Shown: piece after piece, positions 8,247 to 16,636 of the stretch
Position numbering within the stretch: position 1 is the stretch's first letter
Layout of the letters: each line of letters begins with the position of its first letter
Assembly: GCF_001748245.1 (NCBI RefSeq)
Contig: NZ_BDFO01000001.1
Span: 3,216,499-3,280,498, forward strand
Direction of reading: 5' to 3'
Length of the DNA stretch: 64,000 bases
Source: Oligoflexus tunisiensis
GTDB taxonomy: Bacteria > Bdellovibrionota_B > Oligoflexia > Oligoflexales > Oligoflexaceae
Program-made: the position numbers and the translations under genes
Notes under the pieces: model-generated
Database searches by the model: none
What the model was told of the DNA's origin: nothing
The model's input: the letters and a program-made list of their open reading frames with translations, nothing else

Positions 8247-9806
8247 TTACCGCTCAAAGGTACAGGTGTCCATAGGCGGTTGCGCTGGCTCCTCGGGGGC
8301 TGTCGTGTCCGGAGCCGGTGTGTCGGGAATCGGGTCCACGGGTTTTGGATCCTCGGGTTTCGGATCCTCCGGCTTGGGTTCATCAGGAACGACTTCGGGA
8401 ACAAACTTATCCTTCGCCGTCAGCAGAAGCTTTTGAACATCGACGACGCCTTTGGACAAGACATCATCTTTGCTTAAAAGCGCCCCGCCTGTGGCTTTCG
8501 TCAGAAGCGGATAAATCTGATCATAGCTGAAGCGTTTCGTTTTGGATTGGCGAACACCGCTGAGCACGAGAGCATAACTGCCCGCTGCAATCGGCGCCGC
8601 CATCGATGTTCCTGACATGTTGCGGTAAGTACCGCCCGGGTAGGTGGAGAGCGTCCGACTGCCAGGAGCCGCGATATCAACGCCGTACCCGCGATTCGAA
8701 AAGCCGGTCAGCTGATTTTTCGAATTGGTCGCCGCGACGGTGACGACATTGTCATAACTTCCTGGAAAGGAATAGACGTAACCCTTCAGCTTCTTCTGCG
8801 TATCCTCGTCCACAACTTCGTAGTATTTTCCAAGCCGATACGAGCTATTTCCGGCCGAAGCGAAGACGAGCACATTTTTGGATTTGGCCAGTTCATAGAG
8901 ACTGCTGCGGTGCTGGTCCCTCGCACTTTTGAAAAAGCGGGTGCCACCGAGCGAAAGGTTGATGATGTCCGCGCCCTTGGCGATGGCCCATTCCACACCC
9001 CGTTCGATCGTCAGAGTGCTGCCTTTTCCATTGCTGCCGAGCACGCGCACCGGCATGATCTTAATCGGAGCACAGGCGCCCACACCCGCCATGCCTTTTG
9101 CATTGCGTGCGGTCGCTGCGATCAGTCCTGCCACATGCGTGCCGTGCCCGCGCGGATCATCCCACTTGTCATCGGGGGCGTTGCGGCTGCCTTTGCCGAC
9201 AAAATTCGCGCCAATGACTTTTCCCTTGGAATCGCGCAGAAAGCTATCGACCAGATCTGGGTGATCCATGTCCACACCGGTGTCCACGACCGCGACGATC
9301 ACGGGTTGAGCGCTGCTGGCTGCGAGAGCCTTGCAAGCCTCATCGCGGTGGATGGTGTTAAGGTAATATTGCTTGCTCCGCAAGGGGTCACTCCCCACGG
9401 CATCCTCCTCTTCAGTGGAGGTGATGACCGCTTCAGCTTCCACTTCCTTGATACCGCTCATCTCCTCAAAGATCGTGAGAGTTTTTTGCAGCTTTTCGGT
9501 GTCCATGGAGCAGTTATCAAATTGCACGTGATAAGTCATGCGAAGGTCAGCGACCGGATTTTCAAAGGACAGGGCCTCCACGCTGGAGACCTGGCAGCCG
9601 ATCTGCGTGCCGACTTCCTCGCTTTTTGTCCTGAGATGCGGCAGCCTCTCGGCTTCCGGAATACAGCTATCGAGGACAACTTTGAAACTGCCCGGGACGG
9701 CTTCCTCTGGAATACCGCGGTGCCTGTGATTCTGGTCCTTTGGCTGGCAGCTGGCGGCTGCAAGGGTCATGAAAAGCAATGGTGCCAAGGTTTTGAGGTG
9801 CCCCAT
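8247..9806 (-). CDS. Subtilisin-like (S8) serine protease, lipoprotein
   Basis: The 519-residue product starts with a lipoprotein signal peptide ('LLFMTLAAASC'). Residues about 35-135 look like an I9-type inhibitory propeptide. The S8 catalytic triad is complete: Asp175 in 'VVDTGVDMDHPDL', His221 in 'GHGTHVAG' and Ser401 in 'GTSMAAP'. The oxyanion-hole region 'FASAGNS' is also present. After about residue 470 comes a Pro/Asp/Glu/Thr-rich tail with three 'PKPEDPKP'-type repeats, ending with 'DTCTFER'. It is probably an outer-membrane or periplasmic protease with a flexible tail. The start at 9806 has 'GGAG' seven nt upstream. The 3' region runs directly into the tandem repeat array. Confidence 0.9.
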   Translation of the reverse strand: MGHLKTLAPLLFMTLAAASCQPKDQNHRHRGIPEEAVPGSFKVVLDSCIPEAERLPHLRTKSEEVGTQIGCQVSSVEALSFENPVADLRMTYHVQFDNCSMDTEKLQKTLTIFEEMSGIKEVEAEAVITSTEEEDAVGSDPLRSKQYYLNTIHRDEACKALAASSAQPVIVAVVDTGVDMDHPDLVDSFLRDSKGKVIGANFVGKGSRNAPDDKWDDPRGHGTHVAGLIAATARNAKGMAGVGACAPIKIMPVRVLGSNGKGSTLTIERGVEWAIAKGADIINLSLGGTRFFKSARDQHRSSLYELAKSKNVLVFASAGNSSYRLGKYYEVVDEDTQKKLKGYVYSFPGSYDNVVTVAATNSKNQLTGFSNRGYGVDIAAPGSRTLSTYPGGTYRNMSGTSMAAPIAAGSYALVLSGVRQSKTKRFSYDQIYPLLTKATGGALLSKDDVLSKGVVDVQKLLLTAKDKFVPEVVPDEPKPEDPKPEDPKPVDPIPDTPAPDTTAPEEPAQPPMDTCTFER

Positions 9807-10041
9807 AGAAATCTCCACAGCAAGAGTCAACAGCAACCCGGAAGGGGACTCTGCTATTTATCCCTAGGTGGCTTATGCAGGCTGAAATGGAAGTGCGCAT
9901 GAAGTGCGAGTCAGCAGGGTGCCAAACCCTCATTCCGCCAATGTTATCAGACGCAACCCATGTCCACCGTGGTCTGGACATTAGTCGCTTAATGGTGTTA
10001 CCCTTGGCACCTTTTCGGAACACATCCTTGAGAGTGGGCAC

Positions 10042-11550
10042 ATGAAAGCGGCAGGTCAACGACTCCTGATTGTGGAAGACGAAGCAGCTGTCTTGCAAAA
10101 CTACCTGGAATTCGGCAAGGCAGCCGGGTTTGAAACACGCGGCGCACTGGACTTTGAAAGCGCGCGGGAACTCTTGCAGAAGAGCGCGTTCGATATCATG
10201 CTGGTCGATGTCCACTTATCCCAGCGGCTCGCTGGCGCTGAGGGGCTTGAGCTTATCAAGTTGGCTCATCAGGAGTCGCCGCAGATCCTCCCGATTGCGA
10301 CCTCGTCCGATCCGAGCCTCGATATTTATCAACAGGCGCTGAAGAACGGTGCCTACGGGTTTTTACGTAAGCCGCTTTTGAGTGCAGAAGATCTCAAGAT
10401 CGCCATCGTAAATGCCATGCAGAATCGCAACCAGCAGGCCAACCTGGATGGTTTGCGGCGTGGGCATCCGACCTATGCGGATCTGCAGGCCGAGGACGGG
10501 ATCGTGCTCGCCGCGAATTTTCGGGAGATTGCCCGCAAGGTGGCGCGCAGTCGGAGCCTGCCGGTCGTGATTTATGGCGAGACAGGCACAGGAAAAGAAG
10601 AATTCGCGCGGCTCATTCACAAGCATCGGCGGGAGGCGGAAGGGGAGATTCCCTTTGTGGCGGTGAACTGCGCAACGCTGAATAGCAGCATGGCTCTGTC
10701 GATGCTCTTTGGACATCGCAAAGGAGCCTTCACGGGCGCGACGGCGAATTATCTTGGCTACATCGGGGAAGCGGACGGCGGCATCCTGTTTATGGATGAG
10801 ATTCATACCCTGGAGAAGGACTGCCAGCAAAAACTCCTGCGCACGCTGAATGATGGTTCGTATGAACCTCTGGGCTCCACCAAGGTTCAATATTCCCGCT
10901 TTCAGCTGATCGCCGCGAGCACCAAGGACCTCGACGCCGCGACCGAACGCGATGAGTTCCTGCTCGACCTCCGAATGCGCATCACCGGGCTTGATATCGC
11001 GCTGCCGCCCCTGCGCGACCGCCTCGATGAAATGCCCCAGCTGGTGCGTCTGTTCTTTGCCCGGGAAAATATTCCGGTTCCGGAACAGGAACTGCAAAAC
11101 ATCATCGAACGCTGTCGCGGTTACTACTGGCAAGGCAATATCCGCCAGCTCTATCGAGCTCTGCAATCCCTTGTCGTGATGAGCTCCTATAACGTCGAAG
11201 AGATCACAGCCCGTAACCTGCCGGTGTTCAAAACCATGCTGGCGCCTGGACAGCAGACAGCTGAAACTTCCTTTGTCAACAAAAGCTCACTCGTTTCTTC
11301 TGATATGATTCGTCAGGTCATGCGCGCTCTCACCGAGGACGTGCCACTCGATCAGGCACTCGAAGATTACGAAAGAATTGTAATAAATTGTGCCTTGACA
11401 CGTCATACGACTGTAAACGATGCTGTTCGCGCCCTGGGGGTTTCACGCAGTTCATTGGCAGCCAAAAGGCAAAAATATGGCCTGCAGGAAAATCCTCGGC
11501 GTCTGAATGGAAATCCATTTTTCCAAGGGAGCTCCAAGTATGATTTGTAA
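10042..11550 (+). CDS. Sigma-54-dependent response regulator (NtrC type)
   Basis: The 502-residue protein has a receiver domain (1-120, phospho-acceptor Asp56 in 'IMLVDVHL'). A sigma-54 AAA+ domain follows, with Walker A 'GETGTGKE', the sigma-54 contact loop GAFTGA at about 228-233, and Walker B 'GGILFMDEI'. A Fis-type helix-turn-helix ('VNDAVRALGVSRSSLAAKRQKYG', about 465-487) ends the protein. It should activate RNA polymerase holding sigma-54 at -24/-12 promoters when phosphorylated. It is the first gene of a four-gene operon with overlapping junctions that ends with a histidine kinase, its likely partner. Good sigma-54 promoter matches lie downstream at 14903 and 17202. Confidence 0.92.
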   Translation: MKAAGQRLLIVEDEAAVLQNYLEFGKAAGFETRGALDFESARELLQKSAFDIMLVDVHLSQRLAGAEGLELIKLAHQESPQILPIATSSDPSLDIYQQALKNGAYGFLRKPLLSAEDLKIAIVNAMQNRNQQANLDGLRRGHPTYADLQAEDGIVLAANFREIARKVARSRSLPVVIYGETGTGKEEFARLIHKHRREAEGEIPFVAVNCATLNSSMALSMLFGHRKGAFTGATANYLGYIGEADGGILFMDEIHTLEKDCQQKLLRTLNDGSYEPLGSTKVQYSRFQLIAASTKDLDAATERDEFLLDLRMRITGLDIALPPLRDRLDEMPQLVRLFFARENIPVPEQELQNIIERCRGYYWQGNIRQLYRALQSLVVMSSYNVEEITARNLPVFKTMLAPGQQTAETSFVNKSSLVSSDMIRQVMRALTEDVPLDQALEDYERIVINCALTRHTTVNDAVRALGVSRSSLAAKRQKYGLQENPRRLNGNPFFQGSSKYDL

Positions 11551-11818
11551 AAAACTGTTCATGGCTGTGGGTCTTGTGGGATTGGCGACTCAGGTGCACG
11601 CCAGGCCCGATGAAGCGGTGGTTGTTGTTCCTCTCTGTGTACCTGGCCTGCCTGATTGTGATATACAATCTGTAGTCGGCCTGATGGCCGCGACCGGTTG
11701 CAATAAGCACGAGCAGGGCAGTCCTGCTGCGCTTGAGGCCGTGCTACATGGAACAACAGGAACAGGAATCGAGCAGCCTTGCAAAGCCCAAGCCGAGGCC
11801 ACGGCCGACAAAAAATAA
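11540..11818 (+). CDS. Small secreted protein inside a signalling operon
   Basis: The 92-residue product has a clear signal peptide (MICKKLF...TQVHA), with cleavage likely before 'RPDEAVVVVPLC'. The mature part of about 70 residues has four Cys residues, in 'VPLCVPGLPDC', 'ATGCNKHEQ' and 'IEQPCKAQA', and no recognised domain. The start is set by 'AAGGGAG' 8 nt upstream. It overlaps the end of the response-regulator gene by 11 nt, and the next gene (oligopeptide-binding protein) starts 40 nt before its stop, so translation is probably coupled. Position and size would suit a secreted signal precursor or an accessory factor of the receptor; this is inference. Confidence 0.65.
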   Translation: MICKKLFMAVGLVGLATQVHARPDEAVVVVPLCVPGLPDCDIQSVVGLMAATGCNKHEQGSPAALEAVLHGTTGTGIEQPCKAQAEATADKK

Positions 11819-13347
11819 TTCTTTGGACTGGGATCACGCTGGCCCTGGTCAGCGTTGCGACTTTTTTCGGCCGCGAATGGCTGGTGGGCGGACAGCCCTC
11901 CCTTCCCGCGCTGAAGGTTGATTATCCTGATGATCCGATTCGGACCAGCGCGTGGGACCCTGCGCGTACGCAAATGGATTTTGAGTCCAGTATGGTGCAG
12001 GCCCTCTACAGTCCGCTGCTGGAACTGGATGCCAATGCGCAGTTGAAGTCGGGCTGGGCCGAAAGCTTCAGCTGGAAGGATCCGCACACCATGGTGTTGA
12101 CCCTGCGGCGTGAACATCGTCGGGCGGATGGGCAGTTTATCACGGCCGCTGATGCCGCGCTTTCCTTGAAACGTGCGGCCTTTCTGCAGCAGGATGCGGA
12201 CGGATTTTACGTCGAACAATTCTGTCACACGAAGCGTTTGAAAAGCATCCAGGACGCCTGTCCTGGCCTTAAGGCGGATGGTCAGGTGCTGACCATTCAA
12301 ACCCGCGATCCTCTGGCGATCCTGCCACAGCTTCTGACGGCGGTGGATACCAGCATCGTGCCGCAGGCTGCCCTCGCGCCCGATGGCGTGACGATCCAGA
12401 ATCATGCCGCCGGTTCCGGTCCCTATACCCTGGATAACCAGGATCTGGCGCGCACCATTCTGCGAGCCAATCCCTATCACTTTAATTACAAGCCGGACAT
12501 GCCCCAGGAAGTTCATCTGATTCCCGGGCTGAATGCCAGTCCTGAAAGCCTGACCGAGGATTTTCTGACCAACAGGATTGACCATGCCGCGCGGTTTTCG
12601 GCCTTGAATCCCTTTGAATTTCGAACGCTCGCCGAAAACCTTGGTGATCAGGTCAACACCATCACGACCCTGCCGATGGGCGTGGGTCTTCTCCTTTTCA
12701 CTCCGGAAGGACGCAAGCGGCATACGGTCGAGGCACGTCGGCAGATCATCCTGCGCCTGCAGGGAGCCACACGCCTCTGCCTCGCCTCAGCCAGGCAGGA
12801 TCATGTGCGGCGCCCGACGCACGTCCTGATTCCACCCTCCGGCGTCGGCATGCTCACACCGGCCGAGGAAGCGTCGTTGGAAACGGCGCGCAAGAATCAT
12901 CGCATCACGATTCTGAGCCGGGAAGTGCGTATCCGCTTTCCCAATTATATAAGCGAGCAGCTCGTGCCTTGCCTGAAGCGGCGGCTCCTGCGTTGGCCGG
13001 TGGTCTTTGCCTCCAAGCCGGACGCTCCGGTCGATCTGCGCTTTAAAAGTTATGACCTTTCCACCTATGAGGAAGTGGGAACCATCCGCACGATGCTGGT
13101 CACCGGGCTGCTCGATGCCGGCGGCGTGAGTCCCGATGTCTGGATTCGCCGGTATGTGACCGAGCAGGACACCCAGAAGCGCGTGGCCCTTCTGAAGGAA
13201 GCTCATCTGCGATCCATTTGGACCAATCCCGCGGTGATTCCCCTTTGGAACTATGATACGGGTGCTTTGATCCGGAAGCCCTGGGTCATGAATTTTTCCC
13301 CCTTGAGCATCGCCAATCCCTTTCATCTGATCCGTTATGCTGAGTGA
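11779..13347 (+). CDS. Membrane-anchored family 5 (oligopeptide-type) solute-binding protein
   Basis: The 522-residue protein has an N-terminal hydrophobic segment (about 12-30) with no lipobox, so it is probably a membrane anchor or signal peptide. The rest resembles SBP_bac_5 proteins (DppA/OppA type): 'MVQALYSPLLELDANAQLKSG', 'LRREHRRADGQFITAADAALSLKRA', 'GSGPYTL' and a C-terminal 'NPAVIPLWNYDTGALI'. These bind peptides or similar ligands in the periplasm. No ABC permease or ATPase gene is present nearby, and it is sandwiched in a two-component operon, so a sensory role is likely. No ATG exists in frame near the start; TTG at 11779 is the best candidate, reached by translational coupling. 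Confidence 0.75.
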   Translation: MQSPSRGHGRQKIILWTGITLALVSVATFFGREWLVGGQPSLPALKVDYPDDPIRTSAWDPARTQMDFESSMVQALYSPLLELDANAQLKSGWAESFSWKDPHTMVLTLRREHRRADGQFITAADAALSLKRAAFLQQDADGFYVEQFCHTKRLKSIQDACPGLKADGQVLTIQTRDPLAILPQLLTAVDTSIVPQAALAPDGVTIQNHAAGSGPYTLDNQDLARTILRANPYHFNYKPDMPQEVHLIPGLNASPESLTEDFLTNRIDHAARFSALNPFEFRTLAENLGDQVNTITTLPMGVGLLLFTPEGRKRHTVEARRQIILRLQGATRLCLASARQDHVRRPTHVLIPPSGVGMLTPAEEASLETARKNHRITILSREVRIRFPNYISEQLVPCLKRRLLRWPVVFASKPDAPVDLRFKSYDLSTYEEVGTIRTMLVTGLLDAGGVSPDVWIRRYVTEQDTQKRVALLKEAHLRSIWTNPAVIPLWNYDTGALIRKPWVMNFSPLSIANPFHLIRYAE

Positions 13348-14839
13348 TCCTGAAGATCTTGAACTGAGACCGCTCCTGCGTCGTCTGTTTTATCGGGGCC
13401 TTTTGGCCCTTGGCTTTTTTATGATGGTGGCGATGCTGCTGAGCATGGGCATTCGCAACCATTTGCAACGGCAGTTTGCGAAGCATCTGAGTCAGACCGT
13501 GCGCAATGATCTCTTGATCGGCAACAACGCCACGGTGCTCAAGATCCTGAAGCAGAATATCGGGGAAAACTTTTCCGAGATATCCTTCCGCAGTGGAACC
13601 CGAACGCTCTTCGTACTCGGTGCGGAAACCGGCAATGAGCCGCCCGCCCTGAGTGCGTCCATCGAAATTCCCATTTGTCTCCGAGCCGATCAACAGAACT
13701 GCTTCGCGTTCCTTGTTTACCGTTATTCCTTGCTGCACTACTTTCCTTACGTGTTCCTTGTCGGGCTCGTCGCTCTCCTGATTTTTTTTCTTGTCTTTTG
13801 GGTGTTCCGCCAGCATGTGGCGACCTATTATCGCGAGCAGTTAAAACATCATAAGGAGGCGGCCCTTGGGCGGCTCAGTGCGCGCATATGCCATGATCTG
13901 AAACTCCCGGCCATGATTTTTCAGCGCGTGGCCTACGTCGAGGACCCGGCTCAGTTTCTGGAACTTCGTCCCCAGCTGCAGAGCCATCTGCAAAGGCTCT
14001 ACGCCATGATCGAGAAGTTGAAGAAAGCGGAACTGGAAGGCCTGATCCGCATGGAATCGCATACGCTGACGGCCGAGGATCTGCAGAATTTTCTGGCCTC
14101 GATTGCCCCGACTCCCACGCAACTGCAGCTCGACATGCCGCCCTCGCTGCAGCTTTATCTGGACCTTGATAAATTTGAACGTTCCCTGGCCAACCTTGTC
14201 CTGAACGCCTTTCAGGCCGGAGCCAATGAGGTGAAGGTCAGGCTTCAGGATCAAGGGCAGGATCTGATCGTTGATGTGGGAAACGATGGACCTGAAATGC
14301 CGGCGGAGCAGGTGCAGGTCTTCCGCCGGCATGAATCCCAGCCGCAGCATGGACTGGGCCTCAGCATCGTCCGTGACACGGTGCGCGCGCATGGAGGGCG
14401 TGTGGATGTGAGCTCCAGCGCGGAGGGCACGCGCTTTATGCTGATTTTCCCCAACGCGGTCATCGCTGCTCAAAAAAGCGAAACGCGGCCTGGCCCGGTG
14501 GCTCCGATCGTGCGTTTGAACCAGTCCCATTCCCCTTTGATCTGGCTGGACGATGAGCTGAAGGCCGTGGCCGCGCAGCATGTGTCCCAGGCCGAGCTGG
14601 ATCCTTTCGAATTGAGTGCCGATCCGGAGGCCCTGCCCCAGGCTGAACTCATCATCAGCCGGAATGAACAGGTGATCGACCGCGCCATCCAACTTGCGCT
14701 TCCCATTATCATGGCCCAGGCCCCCGATGATGGTGCCTGGATTCAGGCGTTCCAATCGCGCCTGCGTCTTCTCAAGCGGCGACAGGCCATGTCCATACCT
14801 CTGAACGGATATGTCCCCGTGTCTGGACAAAATTCCTAG
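13337..14839 (+). CDS. Membrane histidine kinase with extra C-terminal domain
   Basis: The 500-residue kinase has two membrane spans (about 20-40 and 137-158) flanking a periplasmic domain of about 95 residues. The DHp helix carries His186 in 'ICHDLKLP', followed by an HATPase_c domain with the N box 'NLVLNAFQAGANEV' and the G2 box 'GLGLSIVRDTVRAHGG'. After residue 390 an extra region of about 105 residues ('LIWLDDELKAVAAQ', 'AELIISRNEQVIDRAI', 'LPIIMAQAPDDGAW') resembles a degenerate receiver fold. Its ATG overlaps the end of the solute-binding protein gene by 11 nt. The operon order suggests the periplasmic domain reads the anchored binding protein and that the kinase signals to the sigma-54 regulator. 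Confidence 0.85.
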   Translation: MLSDPEDLELRPLLRRLFYRGLLALGFFMMVAMLLSMGIRNHLQRQFAKHLSQTVRNDLLIGNNATVLKILKQNIGENFSEISFRSGTRTLFVLGAETGNEPPALSASIEIPICLRADQQNCFAFLVYRYSLLHYFPYVFLVGLVALLIFFLVFWVFRQHVATYYREQLKHHKEAALGRLSARICHDLKLPAMIFQRVAYVEDPAQFLELRPQLQSHLQRLYAMIEKLKKAELEGLIRMESHTLTAEDLQNFLASIAPTPTQLQLDMPPSLQLYLDLDKFERSLANLVLNAFQAGANEVKVRLQDQGQDLIVDVGNDGPEMPAEQVQVFRRHESQPQHGLGLSIVRDTVRAHGGRVDVSSSAEGTRFMLIFPNAVIAAQKSETRPGPVAPIVRLNQSHSPLIWLDDELKAVAAQHVSQAELDPFELSADPEALPQAELIISRNEQVIDRAIQLALPIIMAQAPDDGAWIQAFQSRLRLLKRRQAMSIPLNGYVPVSGQNS

Positions 14840-14902
14840 AGTCGTATCCATCAGGAGGCGGAGGGGTGCTGCCCCACCGTTGAATTTCTGCGGAAGTTTG
14901 CC

Positions 14903-14918
14903 TGGTATTGATCTTGCT
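14903..14918 (+). promoter_or_regulatory. Sigma-54 (-24/-12) promoter before secreted Cys protein
   Basis: TGGTATTGATCTTGCT has the GG and GC dinucleotides exactly ten bases apart and a perfect TTGCT -12 element; the -24 element is TGGTAT against TGGCAC. Expected start is near 14929, leaving a leader of about 27 nt with ribosome site 'GGAGAAAGG' before the ATG at 14956. It lies just after the operon that encodes a sigma-54 activator. Confidence 0.6.
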
Positions 14919-14955
14919 CTCCAAAGGGCCAACGCAATTGGAGAAAGGAATTCAC

Positions 14956-15429
14956 ATGACAGCATTTCGTATGGCAGCCCTGGCTCTGGGTCTCTTCGGG
15001 CTTTCCGCTCAGCTCGAGGCGGTGCAGTTTCCTCCAACACCCATGTGTCCCATGGTTTATCAGCCGGCTGTTTGCAGCTATGAAGAGTATTCGGCTGAGG
15101 GCAGCAACACGTGTTTTGCCCGGATCGCTTTGAAAAAGAAGCTGACCATCGCGGGAGTGGACTATGATCCGGCGCTGATTCGTTGCTCGGTGACTCAGGC
15201 CCTGATGAAGCGTTCCGAGCCGGCCTGTGGCATTGTCCCGACGACCACGTCCTGTTCGGTGACGGTGGAGGATCAGGTCTGGGCGCAGTCGGCGGAGAGC
15301 TGTGCGAGCCCCATTCCGGGTCTCCGGCAGCAGCTGGTGGAGGCCGGGATCGAGGATACCGAAGGCTTAACGGCGGTTTGTTACAGGAGCCAGCTGACGG
15401 GCACGACGGAATTTACGGTCGCGCTTTAA
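14956..15429 (+). CDS. Small secreted Cys-rich protein, Kazal-like N-terminus
   Basis: The 157-residue product has a signal peptide cut near 'SAQLEA-VQF'. The mature start holds 'MCPMVYQPAVCSYEEY' and 'GSNTCFARIAL'. The pattern C-P-x-x-Y-x-P-(A)-V-C ... S-N-x-C-x-A recalls Kazal-type inhibitor domains. A similar pattern occurs in the product of the gene ending at 16637, so the two are probably related. The remaining half has further Cys pairs ('PACGIVPTTTSCSV', 'ESCASPIPG', 'AVCYRS'). Function is unknown; a protease-inhibitor-like or surface role is possible. 'GGAGAAAGG' precedes the ATG at 14956, and a sigma-54 promoter lies about 40 nt upstream. Confidence 0.65.
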   Translation: MTAFRMAALALGLFGLSAQLEAVQFPPTPMCPMVYQPAVCSYEEYSAEGSNTCFARIALKKKLTIAGVDYDPALIRCSVTQALMKRSEPACGIVPTTTSCSVTVEDQVWAQSAESCASPIPGLRQQLVEAGIEDTEGLTAVCYRSQLTGTTEFTVAL

Positions 15430-15596
15430 GAGGGAAAGAGGCGCTCCGGATCGCGCGACCTGAGCGCCGCTCTCTTTAGAGTTCCAGTTTGCCACTGGGC
15501 CAGGCTCTTGGGGAAGAGTTCCTCCCCGGCAGCCCAGGCAGGAACGGCCGTGACCATCAGATTGAAAAGAATTGAAGACGTGAGCCGTTGTTTCAT
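15426..15596 (-). CDS. Possible 56-residue secreted peptide
   Basis: This short frame encodes a convincing signal peptide (MKQRLTSS...VPAWA) and a mature part of about 34 residues with no Cys ('AGEELFPKSLAQWQTG...'). 'AGGAG' lies about 8 nt before the ATG. Its stop overlaps the stop of the convergent gene at 15429 by 4 nt, and its 3' part covers a stem-loop. It is too short to assign to a family. The ribosome site and signal peptide are the only support. Confidence 0.4.
   Translation of the reverse strand: MKQRLTSSILFNLMVTAVPAWAAGEELFPKSLAQWQTGTLKRAALRSRDPERLFPS
15435..15477. terminator. Imperfect stem-loop after the Kazal-like gene
   Basis: A long hairpin can form from AAAGAG-GCGCTC on the left and GAGCGC...CTCTTT on the right, with a 15-nt loop and a 4-nt bulge. 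It is just after the stop codon at 15429. No T-run follows, so it is a weak terminator candidate. It overlaps the 3' part of the possible small reverse gene. Confidence 0.3.
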
Positions 15597-15776
15597 TTTT
15601 TCGACTCCTGGTCGATTCAGGTTGAAAGCCTTTTCCCAAACAATATTCAGACCATATTCCGTGATAGGGTTTGGAAAATTTCTTCCTCAAAAATCAGACT
15701 TGAATTGGCCAGCCAGCTCTCCACTTTGCGCGCGGAACCGTGGTAGCACTGAGTCCCATCACAAGGAGGACGTTTT

Positions 15777-16223
15777 ATGAAATTTTTCAATGCCATTCTT
15801 TTCAGTCTCATCAGTGTCACCAGCGCCGCTCAAGGTGCTGAAATCTTCCCAACCGAAAACCTTGGCTGCACCAAGGACCTTAATCCCTGGGGCAAACCCA
15901 GCCGCTGTTTCTGCCCCGTCGAAAGTCGTTATGATGCAAGACTTGGTTCCTGCGTGATCGGTGAGTATGAGTCGATCACGGTCAGCGGTCAGGTCGTGAC
16001 AGGAATCGTGGCCATCGGTGGCGAAACCACCGGCATCGCTCTGCGGACCTTTGAAAACCCGGATGTCAGCTATGAGCTGGTTGTCACCCGCGAGGACCGC
16101 AGGATATTGTCGCGGCTCAATGGTCTGCCTTTTGAAGTGGAAGGCGATTTCATTGAATTGCCAGGTTTGGAAACAGGCGCCCGTCCTGCCATTATCGTGA
16201 AAGAACTGCGCTGGCTGGATTGA
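15777..16223 (+). CDS. Secreted protein of unknown function
   Basis: The 148-residue product has a signal peptide cut near 'SAAQGA-EIF'. Residues about 28-60 contain four Cys ('LGCTKDL', 'SRCFCPVESRYDARLGSC'), forming a small Cys-rich head. A beta-strand-rich region then resembles a small beta-barrel ('ITVSGQVVTGIVAIGGETTG', 'YELVVTREDRRIL'). The ribosome site 'AAGGAGG' is very strong, ten nt before the ATG. I do not recognise the family. It sits among other small secreted proteins and is convergent with the 16280-17128 pair. Confidence 0.6.
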   Translation: MKFFNAILFSLISVTSAAQGAEIFPTENLGCTKDLNPWGKPSRCFCPVESRYDARLGSCVIGEYESITVSGQVVTGIVAIGGETTGIALRTFENPDVSYELVVTREDRRILSRLNGLPFEVEGDFIELPGLETGARPAIIVKELRWLD

Positions 16224-16279
16224 GGATGCGGATGTCCCTGCTGCCCGTCATGTGGCGGACAGCGGGGCCGCCGGTCCGC

Positions 16280-16627
16280 TTAATCAGGAACCACAAAATT
16301 CTGCACGGGGTTATTCACTTTGAACGGGAATCCTCGCGGCAGACCCACCTCCTCCCAGCGATAGAAGATCGCCTTGCCATCGGGAACATAAGCATCACAG
16401 GTGTCCGGCTTGATCCTGACGAGATTCAGTTGGGGCGGATAGGATTCCAGCGTGTAAACCTCAAAATCACTTTTTTGGGTGCAGCCTGCAGTGTACACAA
16501 AATAGGTGATGCCCTTGCTGCTCACCCGCAATCCGAGCAGGGGCTCCTGCCTGGGGGGCTGCAAATCAGCCATGGCTGAGGAAAAGGGCAGCAGCAGCGC
16601 GCCGAGAACGGTTGATACGAATTTCAT
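16280..16627 (-). CDS. Small secreted protein, second gene of a pair
   Basis: The 115-residue product has a signal peptide cut near 'SSAMA-DLQ'. Two Cys residues ('YTAGCTQKSD' and 'KPDTCDAYVPDG') may pair. The rest is beta-strand-like ('ITYFVYTAG', 'DFEVYTLES'). It follows the Kazal-like gene by nine nucleotides on the reverse strand, so the two form an operon, probably driven by the sigma-54 promoter at 17202-17217. No family is recognised. Confidence 0.6.
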   Translation of the reverse strand: MKFVSTVLGALLLPFSSAMADLQPPRQEPLLGLRVSSKGITYFVYTAGCTQKSDFEVYTLESYPPQLNLVRIKPDTCDAYVPDGKAIFYRWEEVGLPRGFPFKVNNPVQNFVVPD

Positions 16628-16636
16628 AGAAACTCC

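Noticed and set aside
7847..8404. A 185-residue reverse-strand open frame across the tandem repeat array, rich in 'TDTSA' and 'HRHVS' repeats.
   Set aside because: The repeat period is not a multiple of three, so all frames stay open and the encoded motifs rotate. The frame overlaps the subtilase gene on the same strand and has no suitable ribosome site. I treat it as a by-product of the repeat.
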